Below, in pieces: positions 1-16,678 of a stretch of 64,000 nt of DNA. Each line of letters begins with the position of its first letter. The first letter of the stretch is position 1. The DNA is taken from assembly GCF_901933205.1 (NCBI RefSeq), contig NC_044600.1, forward strand, positions 8,160,501 through 8,224,500, read 5' to 3'. The translations under genes were made by a program, and so were the position numbers. The stretch comes from Camarhynchus parvulus. Its lineage: Eukaryota > Chordata > Aves > Passeriformes > Thraupidae. The notes beneath the pieces were generated by a model that made no database searches, was not told the DNA's origin, and saw only the letters and a program-made list of their open reading frames with translations.

Positions 1-5039
<5,039 letters not shown>

Positions 5040-5096
5040 CTCAGTAACATTCATCACTTTGATTGCTGCCAGCTGCCCAGTCTTAACATGGCGACC
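5040..5096 (-). CDS. NRK: NRK exon 3 (beta-3 strand with catalytic lysine)
   Basis: This 57-bp exon (19 codons, phase 0 on both sides) encodes residues 37-55, GRHVKTGQLAAIKVMNVTE. The acceptor is TTTTAACAG|GGT and the donor GAG|GTGAGTGC, both good matches to consensus. The AAIK strand carries the ATP-anchoring lysine (K49). MAP4K4, TNIK and MINK1 have KVMD here; this exon has KVMN, as I recall for human NRK, and that is one reason for the gene call. It is far too short to be found as an open frame and was identified by expecting the segment between exons 2 and 4. A CR1 3' end begins only about 100 bp away in the preceding intron. Confidence 0.88.
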
Positions 5097-5196
5097 CTGT
5101 TAAAATAACAGAAGACACTGTGTAAAACATGTAGGCAAACTATGAATACATCAACAAATTAGGCCTCTAACAACCAGGTTTGACTAATTGCTTTCA

Positions 5197-5307
5197 ATCC
5201 TGTTCAAGGCAATGTTCTGGTTGGAGATGTCCCTGCTGCTTGCAAGGGGTTGGACTAGGTGACCTTTACAAGGTCCCTTCCAACCCAGACTATTCTATGA
5301 TTCTATG
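5197..5307 (+). mobile_element. CR1 LINE 3' end (truncated)
   Basis: The segment contains GGGGTTGGACTAGGTGACCT, then GGTCCCTTCCAACCCAGAC, and ends TATTCTATGATTCTATG. This is the classic 3' terminus of avian CR1 retrotransposons, including the octamer-type tail. It is 5'-truncated, as most CR1 copies are. It is inserted in NRK intron 2, about 100 bp upstream of exon 3, in the orientation opposite to the gene. Confidence 0.92.
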
Positions 5308-8300
5308 TACCAAACAACCTTCCAGTGACACAAAACCACCAAGGTGAAGTTTGGTGATGTGTTACCAGAGCCACGCCCTTACTGTGCTCTGAATTTAACA
5401 GAGTTATCTCTACAGGGCTGAATTTCCTTTCAGCACAAAGGAAGCAGCAGTGCTGGGAGAGCTCTGCTCTCACAGCACAACTCAGCACAAGCTCACGGGT
5501 CTCCACCTAACTTCTGTCCAACTTCTGTTCTGTTCAGGTGATGCCAGCCCTCAAGCCTCCTCTTCCAGGAAATGTCAGCACAGTCTCAGAATGTTTGAAT
5601 AAGCCACGTTCCTGTCCTGCCATCCATGGCTGAGATGTGCTGGGAAGCTGGAAAGCACTGGGCAGTTGGCTCTGTCCCCACCTTGACCTCTGACATGTCC
5701 TGGCACACCTCAGGGTAAAGACAAAACTCTGGGTTCCAGTACATCAATCTGGCAGCCTCCATGTGGCTGCCAAGAAACTAAAGTTTTATGCATGTTTTTG
5801 TCTTTAAAAAAAAATTAATGCTTTTTACTTCAAAATACTTAGTTTTTATAATTCTAACTTCAGCTGAGTTAATTACATCTCAGCTACTACTCAGCTACTT
5901 CTCCAAAATCATGCTTTGAATTTAAAAGAGCTTTGAATTTAAAAATGTCATTTTCTGTGGTGGTGGGGAAGAACTAACCCAGGATTTTGACTGTGGGGGT
6001 GCCTACACATGTCCACAGTTCATTATGGAATGCCCACTCCCCACGGTCACTTTTAAACAACAGACAGCTGGTAACTCCGCACTAGTAATAGGCTTGGCTT
6101 GGAAAACACAGCTAGGTAAAGGAAGGTAATAGGAAATAAAGCTATTAAAAGAGCAAACTTGCTACTGGGAGTGACAAAATGTGATTCACAAGAACACCCA
6201 CACGTGAATCTTGCTGTCAGCTGCAGTTTCTTGCTTTGGTTAGGTCAGGCTGCTCAACAGATACCACAGATGAAGCCTTTCACCACGATAACCAGCACTG
6301 ACCTCACACTGGAAGATAGTATCCAAAGATTTGAATAGACAGTGGGTTTGCTGTACATCCTACCTTCTCACTTCCATCAGATGTTCAGAAATGGGTCTGA
6401 AGCTTTGAGACTGCAATTTTATTCCCGAAATAGTAGTGCCTGCAAAGCTGTATATCAAAATAACTAACTGACAGCAGTTAAGGAAGCCACTGGAAATCAG
6501 GAAATCAAATATGAAATGCTGCAGTTTGCAGACAAAATGATTTGCAGGTGCAATTTACACCCACAAAATTAAAAGCTGGGTTGATGTAATTTAAAAACCC
6601 AGGTTCTATCTGCACAAAAGTGCACACAAATGTTATTTCTAAGACTAAGCAATTTTGCATCAAAGAAAAATGATTCCTCATTCTCAGGCAATATGTCACA
6701 GTCATGTTTTCTTTTACAAAAAACTAAATCCTGCTGAGTTTTTTGTATATTTAAAGGTGTCCTCTTTCCATGGAAGCACTCCTGGGATTGCAAAGCATGT
6801 CCTCATGAAGTAGACTGAAAGGATTTACCCATCAGCACAGACCTCAGGAGGAAGACAAACAGGGCACCCTCTCCCCAGGCCACACAGGCCTTGGTGGGTG
6901 AGTGTGGACAGTCTGTGACCAGTGCCAGCCCAAAGGATGCTGGTGTTGGGTCAGCATCCATCCCAACGCTGGTCAGCAAGTTCCCTCTGCCCAGCCACAG
7001 CTCCTCTCTTGGAGCCAATGTCTGCAAACGTTCCCATTTCCACTGAATGTCTTGGCAATACAGGGGGAGGGCCCTTCCCAAAGCCCAGCCACCCTGTCTG
7101 CACCCAGAGTTTGTCTGAGACAAGCACAGTGGTGGCTCCACATCTCTGGGCACCACACACCAGCTGAGCAGCCCATGGAAAACAGGAATCTCCCCTGGAC
7201 TGCTGTAGATCCTGCAAAGGGCCAAGAACTAACACTGATTCCTCACAACTGTGGTGCTTCTTTACTGAAAAAATAATCAGTGAGTACTAGGCTAGCACTG
7301 CACTTGAATATTTATCAGAATAAGGGAGAGGGAAAGGCTTGGCATTCAGTCGTGGTGTCAAAGTGTAACTCCTGGTCAGTTTGTCCCTCTGTGCAACAGA
7401 TATTGGCCATTTTGCTGCCACTGTTATTTCCACTGGATGCAAAACCTGCTGCTCTCACTTACCACTATAAATGTGAATACTAAACCCCCCCTAAAAAGGT
7501 TTGGAAAATCAGTATTTATGGGAAAGAAAACAGCAAGTCCTTTTGTTTTATGGGTTGTGATTCACCTTTCTTCAAAAAATATGTCCCTGTTAACTAAGAT
7601 GCACAACTCAATCCTGCTCCTGCATTAAGGCACAGACTATGACTGTGCTGGCAGTTCAGAACAAAAATTACAGATTTCTCAGTATTGGTCTTTTAAACTG
7701 TTTGGAGTCAGTGTTCCTTAACATCTCTAGAAGCAGTAAACATCCTGAACCCAGCCCGGGGCTTCTTGCTAAGAGATAGAGAGTAATGCCTTAGCAAGGG
7801 AAGATTTCAGTGCTGGTCCCTTATTTTTTTCATTTATCAATAAATCTCAGAGGTTAGCCAGAGTTCATGGGAACTCTCACATTGCTGCTTCTGCTGAAGC
7901 CACTAAGTTGAGCACGTGCGAATTGTTTTGAGAAAAGGGGTGTTTTGATTTTTGTTTAAAGCTTCCAGGAGCAAACTGGCTGTTTTAACTTTTTCCCAAC
8001 CAAATGAGATCGGCTGACTCATTCACTTCCAGTGACAAGACATGCTGAAGTTCATCCTTACTGATTTAATCTGAGAAGAACAAGAGGCACTGCCCTCCCA
8101 GCCCTCTGCTCACTCTGCCTCTGCCCATCCTCTCCAGATCACTGGAGCTCAGCCTGCTGTGATTCAAGATCCTCCACTGCACATTTCCCCAGAAAATGGG
8201 GAGAGGGCTGGAATGGTCTGCGGGCTGGTTTCCCTAATAAAAGGTTTAATCTTTCACCCAAATGCTCAGTATAAGAGCTCTGGAGAATGTAGTGAATGCA

Positions 8301-11300
8301 TCCAACAGCCATTTGCAACGCCCATATTCCTACCCATGAGTACATCAAATTCTATCGCAGAGCTTAGATACGAACAATTCTGAGGCTCAACGACTTTCTA
8401 AAATTGAAGTTCCACCCTTCATTTTGATGAGTTATCCAAGCTGGAAAAAATTCTCCCATTTGCTTTGAGTCCAGCTAAATTCCTGGTCTCCTCCAGAAGA
8501 TATTTCCGCATAGTCTGCTGCAGTTGCCAGTTACTCACTACAGTAACAGTCAGCAAACCTGAAGCCAGCACACACATTTTTCAAATCTACACACTGCTCA
8601 TTGCAGCCAGACTTGTGGGAGATGCTTGATGCCAAAGATCTGGTTCTGATGAGCTCCAACCCTGCATTATCTCTGCAGGGAGAGATACATGGAACAGGGC
8701 AGATTGCTCAGCGTTATTTCTGTTGGATGTGTATTTATCTTTTCACCTTAGATAAAGGAACTGCTTATCTACGCCCCTTACTAAGGGTCAAGACACGTAC
8801 TTTTCTATTTACATCCAACAAAAGTGTCAACATTAGCAGCCAGCTATTAGCTGATAAAGGGGCTTTACATGAATTAAGTATATTTACAAAATGATGCATT
8901 CAGTCACGTACAACACCTTTTCCTCTTATGTTCCAAAAAAAATTTTGGACAGTCCCTGGCTTGGGCCACGATTACAAGAAGAGACTCAAGGTCCCAATGA
9001 GATGATAAGGTTGCAAGTCACAGGCAGAGAGCTTGGTTTGACAGCTTCCCTCCCAGATCCTGCACGTATCTCTCTTCCTGGGGGTGGGAAGCAGTTCCCA
9101 TCAGCTTCCCTCCCCACCTGGGATCCAACAGATTTGGAGTGGACAATTGCAAGCCCAGACAGGAGAAGGCAGCTGTCCACTGGCGTGCTGCACCCCGTGC
9201 CAAGGCAGCCCACGGCAGCCCCACCACAGGCTTCCTTTTTGGCTCTCATCAATGTTCACGTGTTTCTGGGCCTGTCTGGTGGAGCTGTCCCCATGTAACC
9301 GCAGCAGGAAAAAGTGCCTGAGAAAGGCAGGGACTGCCTGCTGCAGGACACCAAGGCAGCACAGAGCTGGGGCATTTCACACACCAGAAGTCCTTGTTCT
9401 TGTCCCTGTCCTTGTCTTCTTGTCTGCAACCAGAAGCAGCACAGAGAGTCAGGTGCCTGTGTGCAGGGACACCTCCCAAAATTCAGAAGACTTGGACGCT
9501 TCAAGTTTGCACCTTTGTGGCCACATGAAGGGCCATTTCATACCAAACACACTCTGCTGTCAGGCACAGACACCATCAGCTCACAGCATTAGCACAAGGG
9601 TAGGGGACTCCTGGCTGACACATCACTGCCTGCCTGTGTAATCCTGAAAGCTGGTAAATACCACAACTTTAACTCTTGGGACCTTCTCTGGATGCTCAAG
9701 ACTTGCACTGCAAAGCGAGACGTGGCTGTTGGAGGTGTGGGACTTTGGCAGTCAAGGTCCTTCTCAAGCAGACAATCCTTATGGGATAACAGATGCAGCC
9801 TGTGGCCACCCGCCCTTGGGGAGCGAGGTGAAAGCACAGCTGTGCGGCTGCGAGCTCTCACCGAAAGTGAACTTGAGCAATCAGATTTCCTGTTCAAAAT
9901 GCACTGATGAACTTTGAAGTTTGAGCCCATCTGTGTGGCCCTGCAGGGCTGGCAGCCTGCCAGCTCAGCCTGCTGTGCCCTGTGGGACCGGTCCCCACCC
10001 TTTCACCCCTCTCCCCTCCACCCTTTCCATCCTGCACATACAAGAAAAGCCTTTAAGAGATAATGCAGGGAGTGAACAATGCTCTGTGCAGGGATCCAGG
10101 AAACCCTCTGTCCTACTCCATGTGACCTTAATGAAGTCATGATCCTTCTGTTTCCTTTCCACCCGCACAGGACTCTTCTAGTCAGACCCAGTTCTACAGG
10201 AGGGATGAGGGATGTTTGCTAAGCCCAGCCCCAGAGAGAGTGGGAACAGGAGCTCTGCCTGCTCACACTGCAGGCAGGCAGGAGCAGCCTCCCGTGGAGC
10301 TGCAGTGTGCTCCCCATGTGGGTCAGCACGGCAGGGAGAGGAGAACCCCAAAAATATAAAACCTGCAGACAGGCTGCTCCTATGCAGCAGCTTGGACACA
10401 GCCACTGTTCTGCGGTAAAAGGCTCCTCATAGAAGCATTCTGCTGTCCCTCAGGGTCTTCAGGATGTTAACAAGTGGTCAGGGCTTGCACACCTGGGCTG
10501 AGTCACCTGAGAAGACAGTTTTTAGGTGAGCTCTATCAGCAAGAGCAGTCCATACCTCTCAATTCAGCAGCTGCAACCATGTGAGACGACACACGGCAGT
10601 CATGGTTGGAGCTCTCCAGCTAAAATACAGCAGTAATGCAAAACCTGAACGGACCTTCCAGGAATATATTCCAAGGAAGAAGTAATTAAGAGCTTATAGC
10701 TTGTTTTTGTTAGTTAATGGCCCAAGGCAAAGTTCAGAGTAAGTCATGCACTGAATAGTAGCACTGCATTTCAGGAACGATTCATTTCATCACAGGCTAT
10801 GACATGTAATCCATGCCAACTCTGATAGTTTAAAACCCCCCAAAAACACAAACACAAAAAACTGCACAAAACCCCTCAAACCACAAATGCCTTGGACAGA
10901 TGGGCACCAATTTCACTAAGTCCTTTTTTTTTTTTTAAATGCCCACAAAGAGCTCAGGACACCAGCCAGGTGGGAACACAGTTATCATTTTGATTACAGC
11001 TTCATCCTTTTAATCACAAACTCAGGCTGCAGAAAGCCTCCTGTGATTGACATTATTAAGTTTTGGTGGTACTTTCGTCACACCAGCTCTGGATGTCTGT
11101 TATATTTCAGGGCTGTAAATCAAAGAATTGTATTCCCCCTAGAGCATCTCTTTTCTTCTTTGTCATACTGGGAGATGCTGATTTTGGAAGCTGTTTCCAG
11201 GTCACCTCTAGGGTAGCCCTCAGCTCCATCTCCCAGGTGGAGCACACTTTTCTTTCCTTGTGGCTGCTTTCATGGCAGCAGTGCAGCATGCAGGGTCTGC

Positions 11301-12092
11301 CATAGAACCACAGCCCAGCTGTGCTGCCTGTGTGGATGCCACACATTTTCCCTTTCACCCCCACATCTGCCATGCAATCTCCAGACAGTCCCAGGTCTCA
11401 CCCAACACCTTGGGCAGCATAGCCAAATACTGCATTTCCTGTTCCCTGCGCTCCTTTAACACACTCCGGATAGCTGTGCTGCCATTAACTGCGCTAAGGA
11501 GAGGAAGAGCACACAGCAGCCTCAGCACCAGCTCCTGAGACCAACAGGAGGCAACACGAAGCTCCTTTGTTCTCTCAGACATTACAGCATTGGACACCAC
11601 CAGGCACAGCCCCTCAGGCTGGAACAGGACTGCCTGGCAGACTCCAACTTACACTGCCCTCGGAGCCAGCCCTGAATGCTTCCTGCCAGGGAAAGCAAAG
11701 CACACCACCTGAACACTACAAAACACCACCCTTGTCCTCTGCTGGTCAGTGCTGAACAACAGCACCAGTAACACACTGTGGATAACCAAGACAGGCTTTT
11801 CAAGGTTTATGTGGTATTGGCTTTTCTCCTCCTATATGCTAAACCCCACTCTGTGATTAGTTGTGTTCTAAGAAGTCAGCTAAAATGCATCACTTTAGGT
11901 ATAGACCATACCAATAAGTCAAATGTTATTTCACATATCCCAGAACTTGGATTGCAAAATATCAGCACTAAACCCTAAAATGTTTGCCTGTAGATATATA
12001 AAGAATGAAAGTTAATTAGTAACATTCTGTGTTCTTTAAGACAAAGGCTGCTACATTAATGAAGAAATATTAGTGATATATATGATTTATAA

Positions 12093-12120
12093 AGGGATTT
12101 AAAATTATTTTTAAATCCCT
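12093..12120. repeat. Perfect 12-bp inverted repeat, TTAT loop
   Basis: AGGGATTTAAAA is followed by TTAT and then TTTTAAATCCCT, an exact reverse complement, so either strand can form a 12-bp hairpin. It lies in an AT-rich part of NRK intron 2. No flanking target-site duplication is evident. It could be the core of a degraded palindromic element or chance in AT-rich DNA. Confidence 0.85.
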
Positions 12121-13140
12121 AAAATGTTACACTGCATTCCAAATTAAAATATATAATTTTGTGAAGTTTATCACATTTACGTAGTAAAAACAGATTGAAT
12201 ATTCAGTGAAAACCAAATTCTTTTCCTTGCAAACACCACCACCCTATTTATGCGCAGAAGATGTCATTTTATCCCTCCTATTGCTTTTCTCTCCCCTCTC
12301 ATATCAAGAGTGGGAATGTATTTGCGCTCACTCCAAGTGAAAATATTCATTTTATATTTTATGAATTTCTCCAAATGAAGTTTTAGATGTTTCAGGAGTA
12401 AGATGTAAAAAAAAGAAAACCAGGAAATTCACTAAGAGCCCCTACTTGTGTCACATGTTTAAAGAAACAAAAAAAAAATCACTGTAAATCATAATACCAC
12501 TGAAGATAACTAAGTTGGCAGTAGTATAGGAGAACTTCCTATATACTAAAATAGCAACACATTAGCCCAGAGAAGAGATTAGAAAATACAACCTCCACCA
12601 ATCACTTAAAATTCTATCCACATCCACATTGTCTACAAGGGAGGGATGGATAAAGGTCATTTCAAAGGGACCAGATCAAATCACCTTGATCTCTGGAGGA
12701 AAATGACAGTTTTTCATCCCTACTGTAAATGTCTGTACCACAACCCTCCTGAACTGTAAAACCCAAGAGGCACGAGAAGCAGTTTTTCTACCCAGGTTTT
12801 TTTTTATCCTTTCAGTTCCTATTTCCTCCCATTGTATGAGTGGAAACACAGATTGTTTGCTTTGCCTAATGTTTGTCTGCATCTGACTGCAGACCAGTGG
12901 GAAAAGAAAATGAAACAAAGGAACCAATTCAAGCTCTTTCATGAACACATATTTGAATATTGACATTTTTTGCAATATCAGTATGTTCACTTGCTCAGAT
13001 TACCATCCTCATCCAAAACATGAACCACTCAAGGCTACTGCATGCTTGTATGAGAATGGACTAGGGACTGATCTTTTGGGATACTGAAACCTGCTCCCAA
13101 ATGGGTCATTCTCACTGTGATCAGCAAGATCAAGCAAAGC

Positions 13141-13193
13141 ACAAACCTCATGTTAGGAGAGTCATCTTTTAGCTTTTTAAGTAATGTAGCTTT
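13141..13193 (+). repeat. 53-bp direct repeat, copy 1
   Basis: This segment begins ACAAACCTCATGTTAGGAGA and ends GTAATGTAGCTTT. It reappears at 14649-14701 with a single mismatch (T here, C there, at 13185). Flanks on both sides differ, so the duplicated unit is sharply bounded. I do not recognise the sequence as a known repeat family. Confidence 0.92.
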
Positions 13194-14648
13194 TCAAAAA
13201 ATACCATTCTAGCCATAACACAGAGAGGTTTGTCCTCTACTTATTTGAAGTGGGTGGTGTCTGCAGAAGAACATCCCATGTAATCTTCTGCAGCTCCATG
13301 CTCATTTGGAGGGAAGTTCCCATTCCTGTGGCTTCTCCTTGCTCAGCTAACATGCAGACATGATGCTTTAGATCTCCAAGTGCTACTTAAAGTTTCTGAA
13401 CAATGTGAGCAATGTGCAAGACAGAGAGCAGGAAGGAGCAGGAACGCTTCTCCTGGGGCAGGTAAAACCAGGGGGGCCTGTCCTGGAAGAGCTGGAGCAC
13501 ATAGAGCCCCTTGGAAGAACAACCTTCACCTGCCACATTTGGGGTCAGCTCTGGAGGCAGAGCTGCTCCTGGTGAAGGACCAGACTCCCAATGACTTTGA
13601 TCAGGTACAATTTCCATCTGGTGATGCTTCAGTAGCATCTGAGGGGATGGCAAACACTGAAACTCCAGCTCCCCTGTGCTCAAAAGTCATCCAGGTGTTG
13701 AGTTTAGAGGGAACTGCAAGGCCCCTGAGTGGGAACTGCTGCCAACACAGAAAGAAAAGCAACATTTTGTGGCCATATGTGGGTCGAGTAACTCAGACAG
13801 CAGCACAGTGAGTAGGAGAAGAGCTCTGAGAAGCAGGCTGTGCAGTTATCCCATTTTCCTCACACTACATTTATTGGGACATAAAACTCATTTCGTTGAG
13901 CCTAAATACCACTATTTGCACAAGTAACAGCCTTCTACTCATCCTGGGCTTTGGCATTTGTCACATCCTTTCACATCTGTTGCTACACTCTCAGATTTCC
14001 AGCCTCAGACCCCCACCAGGGCTTGCCACCCCTGTCAGGGCACGGAGGCTCTGCAGACAGGGGTTTCTCTCTTCCCATGGGAGTTCTGGCTTGGGGACAC
14101 TGGGCTGCTGGGGTGTTCAGGACAGCACAGGACAGGGGGGATATGGGGTATTTAAAGTCCCAGGGCTCCTCTTGTTGTGAACAGGAGGGTTGGAAGAGCC
14201 CTGGCACAGAGCCCAGTGGTGATTTACGACAGCAAAGGTCTGCTGCACCAGAAGTCTATTCATCCAGAAAAATAAACAATTTTGGAATAGCCTCAGCCTT
14301 TGGAAGGCTCCCACTCTGCAGAACAGGGGTTGCTGAGAAGCTAAGTCTGGGGTGAGGTACAAATCCCCCCAGCCCAGTGAATTTTTGCTGCTTGACTCAT
14401 TCACATCCGTTTACAGAAATGCAGGGCGCTGGAGAAAACCTGCTCCCAGCACATCTCTCTCTGCTGGATAAGGTCACAGGCAGTCAAGGGTGTGCTGCCA
14501 GCCCCATCCTGCTGAAAGGAAGTCAGGGCTGGGCTGTAGGAGGTCAGCTGATGGGTGGCCAGAATTTTGGAGCAAGAATCCCTCAAAGGAAGGGTTTTTG
14601 GCTCACCATTGCTACAAAGCTACAAAGGTTAAGCTGCACGCAGCAATT

Positions 14649-14701
14649 ACAAACCTCATGTTAGGAGAGTCATCTTTTAGCTTTTTAAGTAACGTAGCTT
14701 T
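14649..14701 (+). repeat. 53-bp direct repeat, copy 2
   Basis: This is the second copy of the 53-bp unit at 13141-13193, in the same orientation about 1.5 kb away and 52/53 identical. It is followed by unrelated sequence (TATTAGCC...). It lies in NRK intron 2. Confidence 0.92.
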
Positions 14702-16652
14702 ATTAGCCTTCTATCCCACATAAACACAACCTTGTGTGCACATTAAGCTCTTAGCATTTATATCACTGAACTTTTAAAGATCTTTCAGCATTCTTGTAAA
14801 CAGCAACTGTAACTGTAGTTGAATTTTCTCTTGCATATAATACAGAACATGAACACAGCTCTGCACAGCTTAAAACTGTGTTGTTGTTTTTTTTTTTAAA
14901 AGGCTTTGAGGCAAGCAGGGTACACAGCTGCAAGGTCCAGCCTAAATGATGACAGAGCTACAACAACATTAAGGGTGATTTACTTTCCCATTGCAGTTCT
15001 GGTGGCGTTTCTCACATGGATTGCAGCACCATGCAGGTGGCTGTGTCCAGCTCACACACCATGGACAGCCCAGCACTAACAACTGGCATTAAAAGGGTTT
15101 CTCTTACAGCCTCTGAGTCTTGCCTTCAGCATTTCTGGGCCAACACCCTCCCTATGACTCTGCTCACCTGAGGTGAATCCTGAACCAAAAACTCTGCTGA
15201 CTAATACTGTCAAGTTCAGAAGATCTGAGGTTTGCCCCAGGAAAGGTCATATTCCTTACACACATACCAAACTCCTCACAGAGCATTTGACTGAGGGAAG
15301 AAAAAAGAGCATATAATTATGCCTTTTCATTTGGCTCTACCCGGTGAATCCTCTCCAAAAATTAAAAGGCAGTTAATGAACACAATTAGTCTGTGAAAAA
15401 ACACACAAGCCTCCAGATTTCTGAATTATTTCTGTAAGAGATGAGCTACATGGCACTGATCTCACAGCAGCAGTCAATTCCTATTTCCTTCCAAAATCCT
15501 ATTGGCCAGATGGTCCAGAAAACTCAAGGGAAAATTACTTAAATGTTTGGAAAGGCTTTCAGTGTTAAGTTAGTCTCCAAAATGAAACCAGACTACCCTT
15601 TTAATTAGTCCTACAAGTGAAGTATAGCTCGCTTTTCTAATGAATTTAAAAGAGAGGAGATTCCAAGTTCAAAACCAAAAAAAATCTGAATTCACGAGGA
15701 GCACTGGTGTTATTTTTTTCTAAACTGATCTAATCAGCTTTGTACAGCACAAGCCTGGCTGGCAAAGGTTCCCTCTCAAGCAAACTAGAGGTCAGATGCA
15801 CAGTAACAGTTCCTGAACAGCTACAAGCAGTTACTGCTCAATGCTTCATCCTCTCAATTTCTGTATTACTTGTAGGGATTGAAGTCAATCACAGCAGGGT
15901 AGAAATGAACAGTGAGGTCTTGAGAGGAAGAAAGAAATAACTACCCCTGCAGAATAATTTCAAGAAAATGGCTAAACACATTACAGCTGAAGAACCGCAG
16001 AGCCTTGAGCAATGCAGCTCGGCGTAATTATGAGCACACATGAAGCAAAAGCAGCAGTGAATCATTGGAAGAACTGGTCACAAGAGGTACCAATAATTTC
16101 CTGGAATTAACTACTTAACAGCCCTAACTGGATTTTTGAAACGCTCATCTCTTTGTCTCGCCCTGTTTAAACAAGCCAAATTAATTCTGTGCAGGGCAAG
16201 ATGAAGCAGTGAACTGCACAGTGAGCTGTGTGTGGGTGAAACAACACCAGAGCCCCCCAGCACAGGCTGGGGGCCCTGCCCTCCTCCCATGCACTGCTGC
16301 CTACACCCAACAAAGGCTCCCTGCAGCCCTTCCCACCACCAGCTGTCCCAGCCATGGCTTGTCCCAACACTGAGGTTCTCACACCCACTTCTGGCCCCAC
16401 TGAAGGCAACCAGACAACCTCAATGATCCTGTGTCCTAAGGAACTTCTGTTGAGTTTATTAGATCTGAATTTGTCCCATAAAGGGTCAAATTTCTAAAAC
16501 AAACCTCACTTTAGAATGAGAAAAGAGTGTATTTTCAATGGTTTCCCTGTTGGAAAAGGTGCGATTGCACAGACCCTTTCACAGGTTTGAGCCAGAGCTT
16601 GTGACACAAGAAATAAACCCCAGCCACTGCTGCAGTGTGTCCCCTTGTGTAG

Positions 16653-16678
16653 AAGTACCTCTGACAAGTACCTCTGAC
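16653..16678 (+). repeat. 13-bp tandem duplication
   Basis: AAGTACCTCTGAC occurs twice back to back, perfectly. This is a simple replication-slippage-type duplication in NRK intron 2. Confidence 0.85.

Noticed and set aside
9391..9426. CTTGTC-like hexamer run
   Set aside because: Too short and imperfect to call a distinct repeat.
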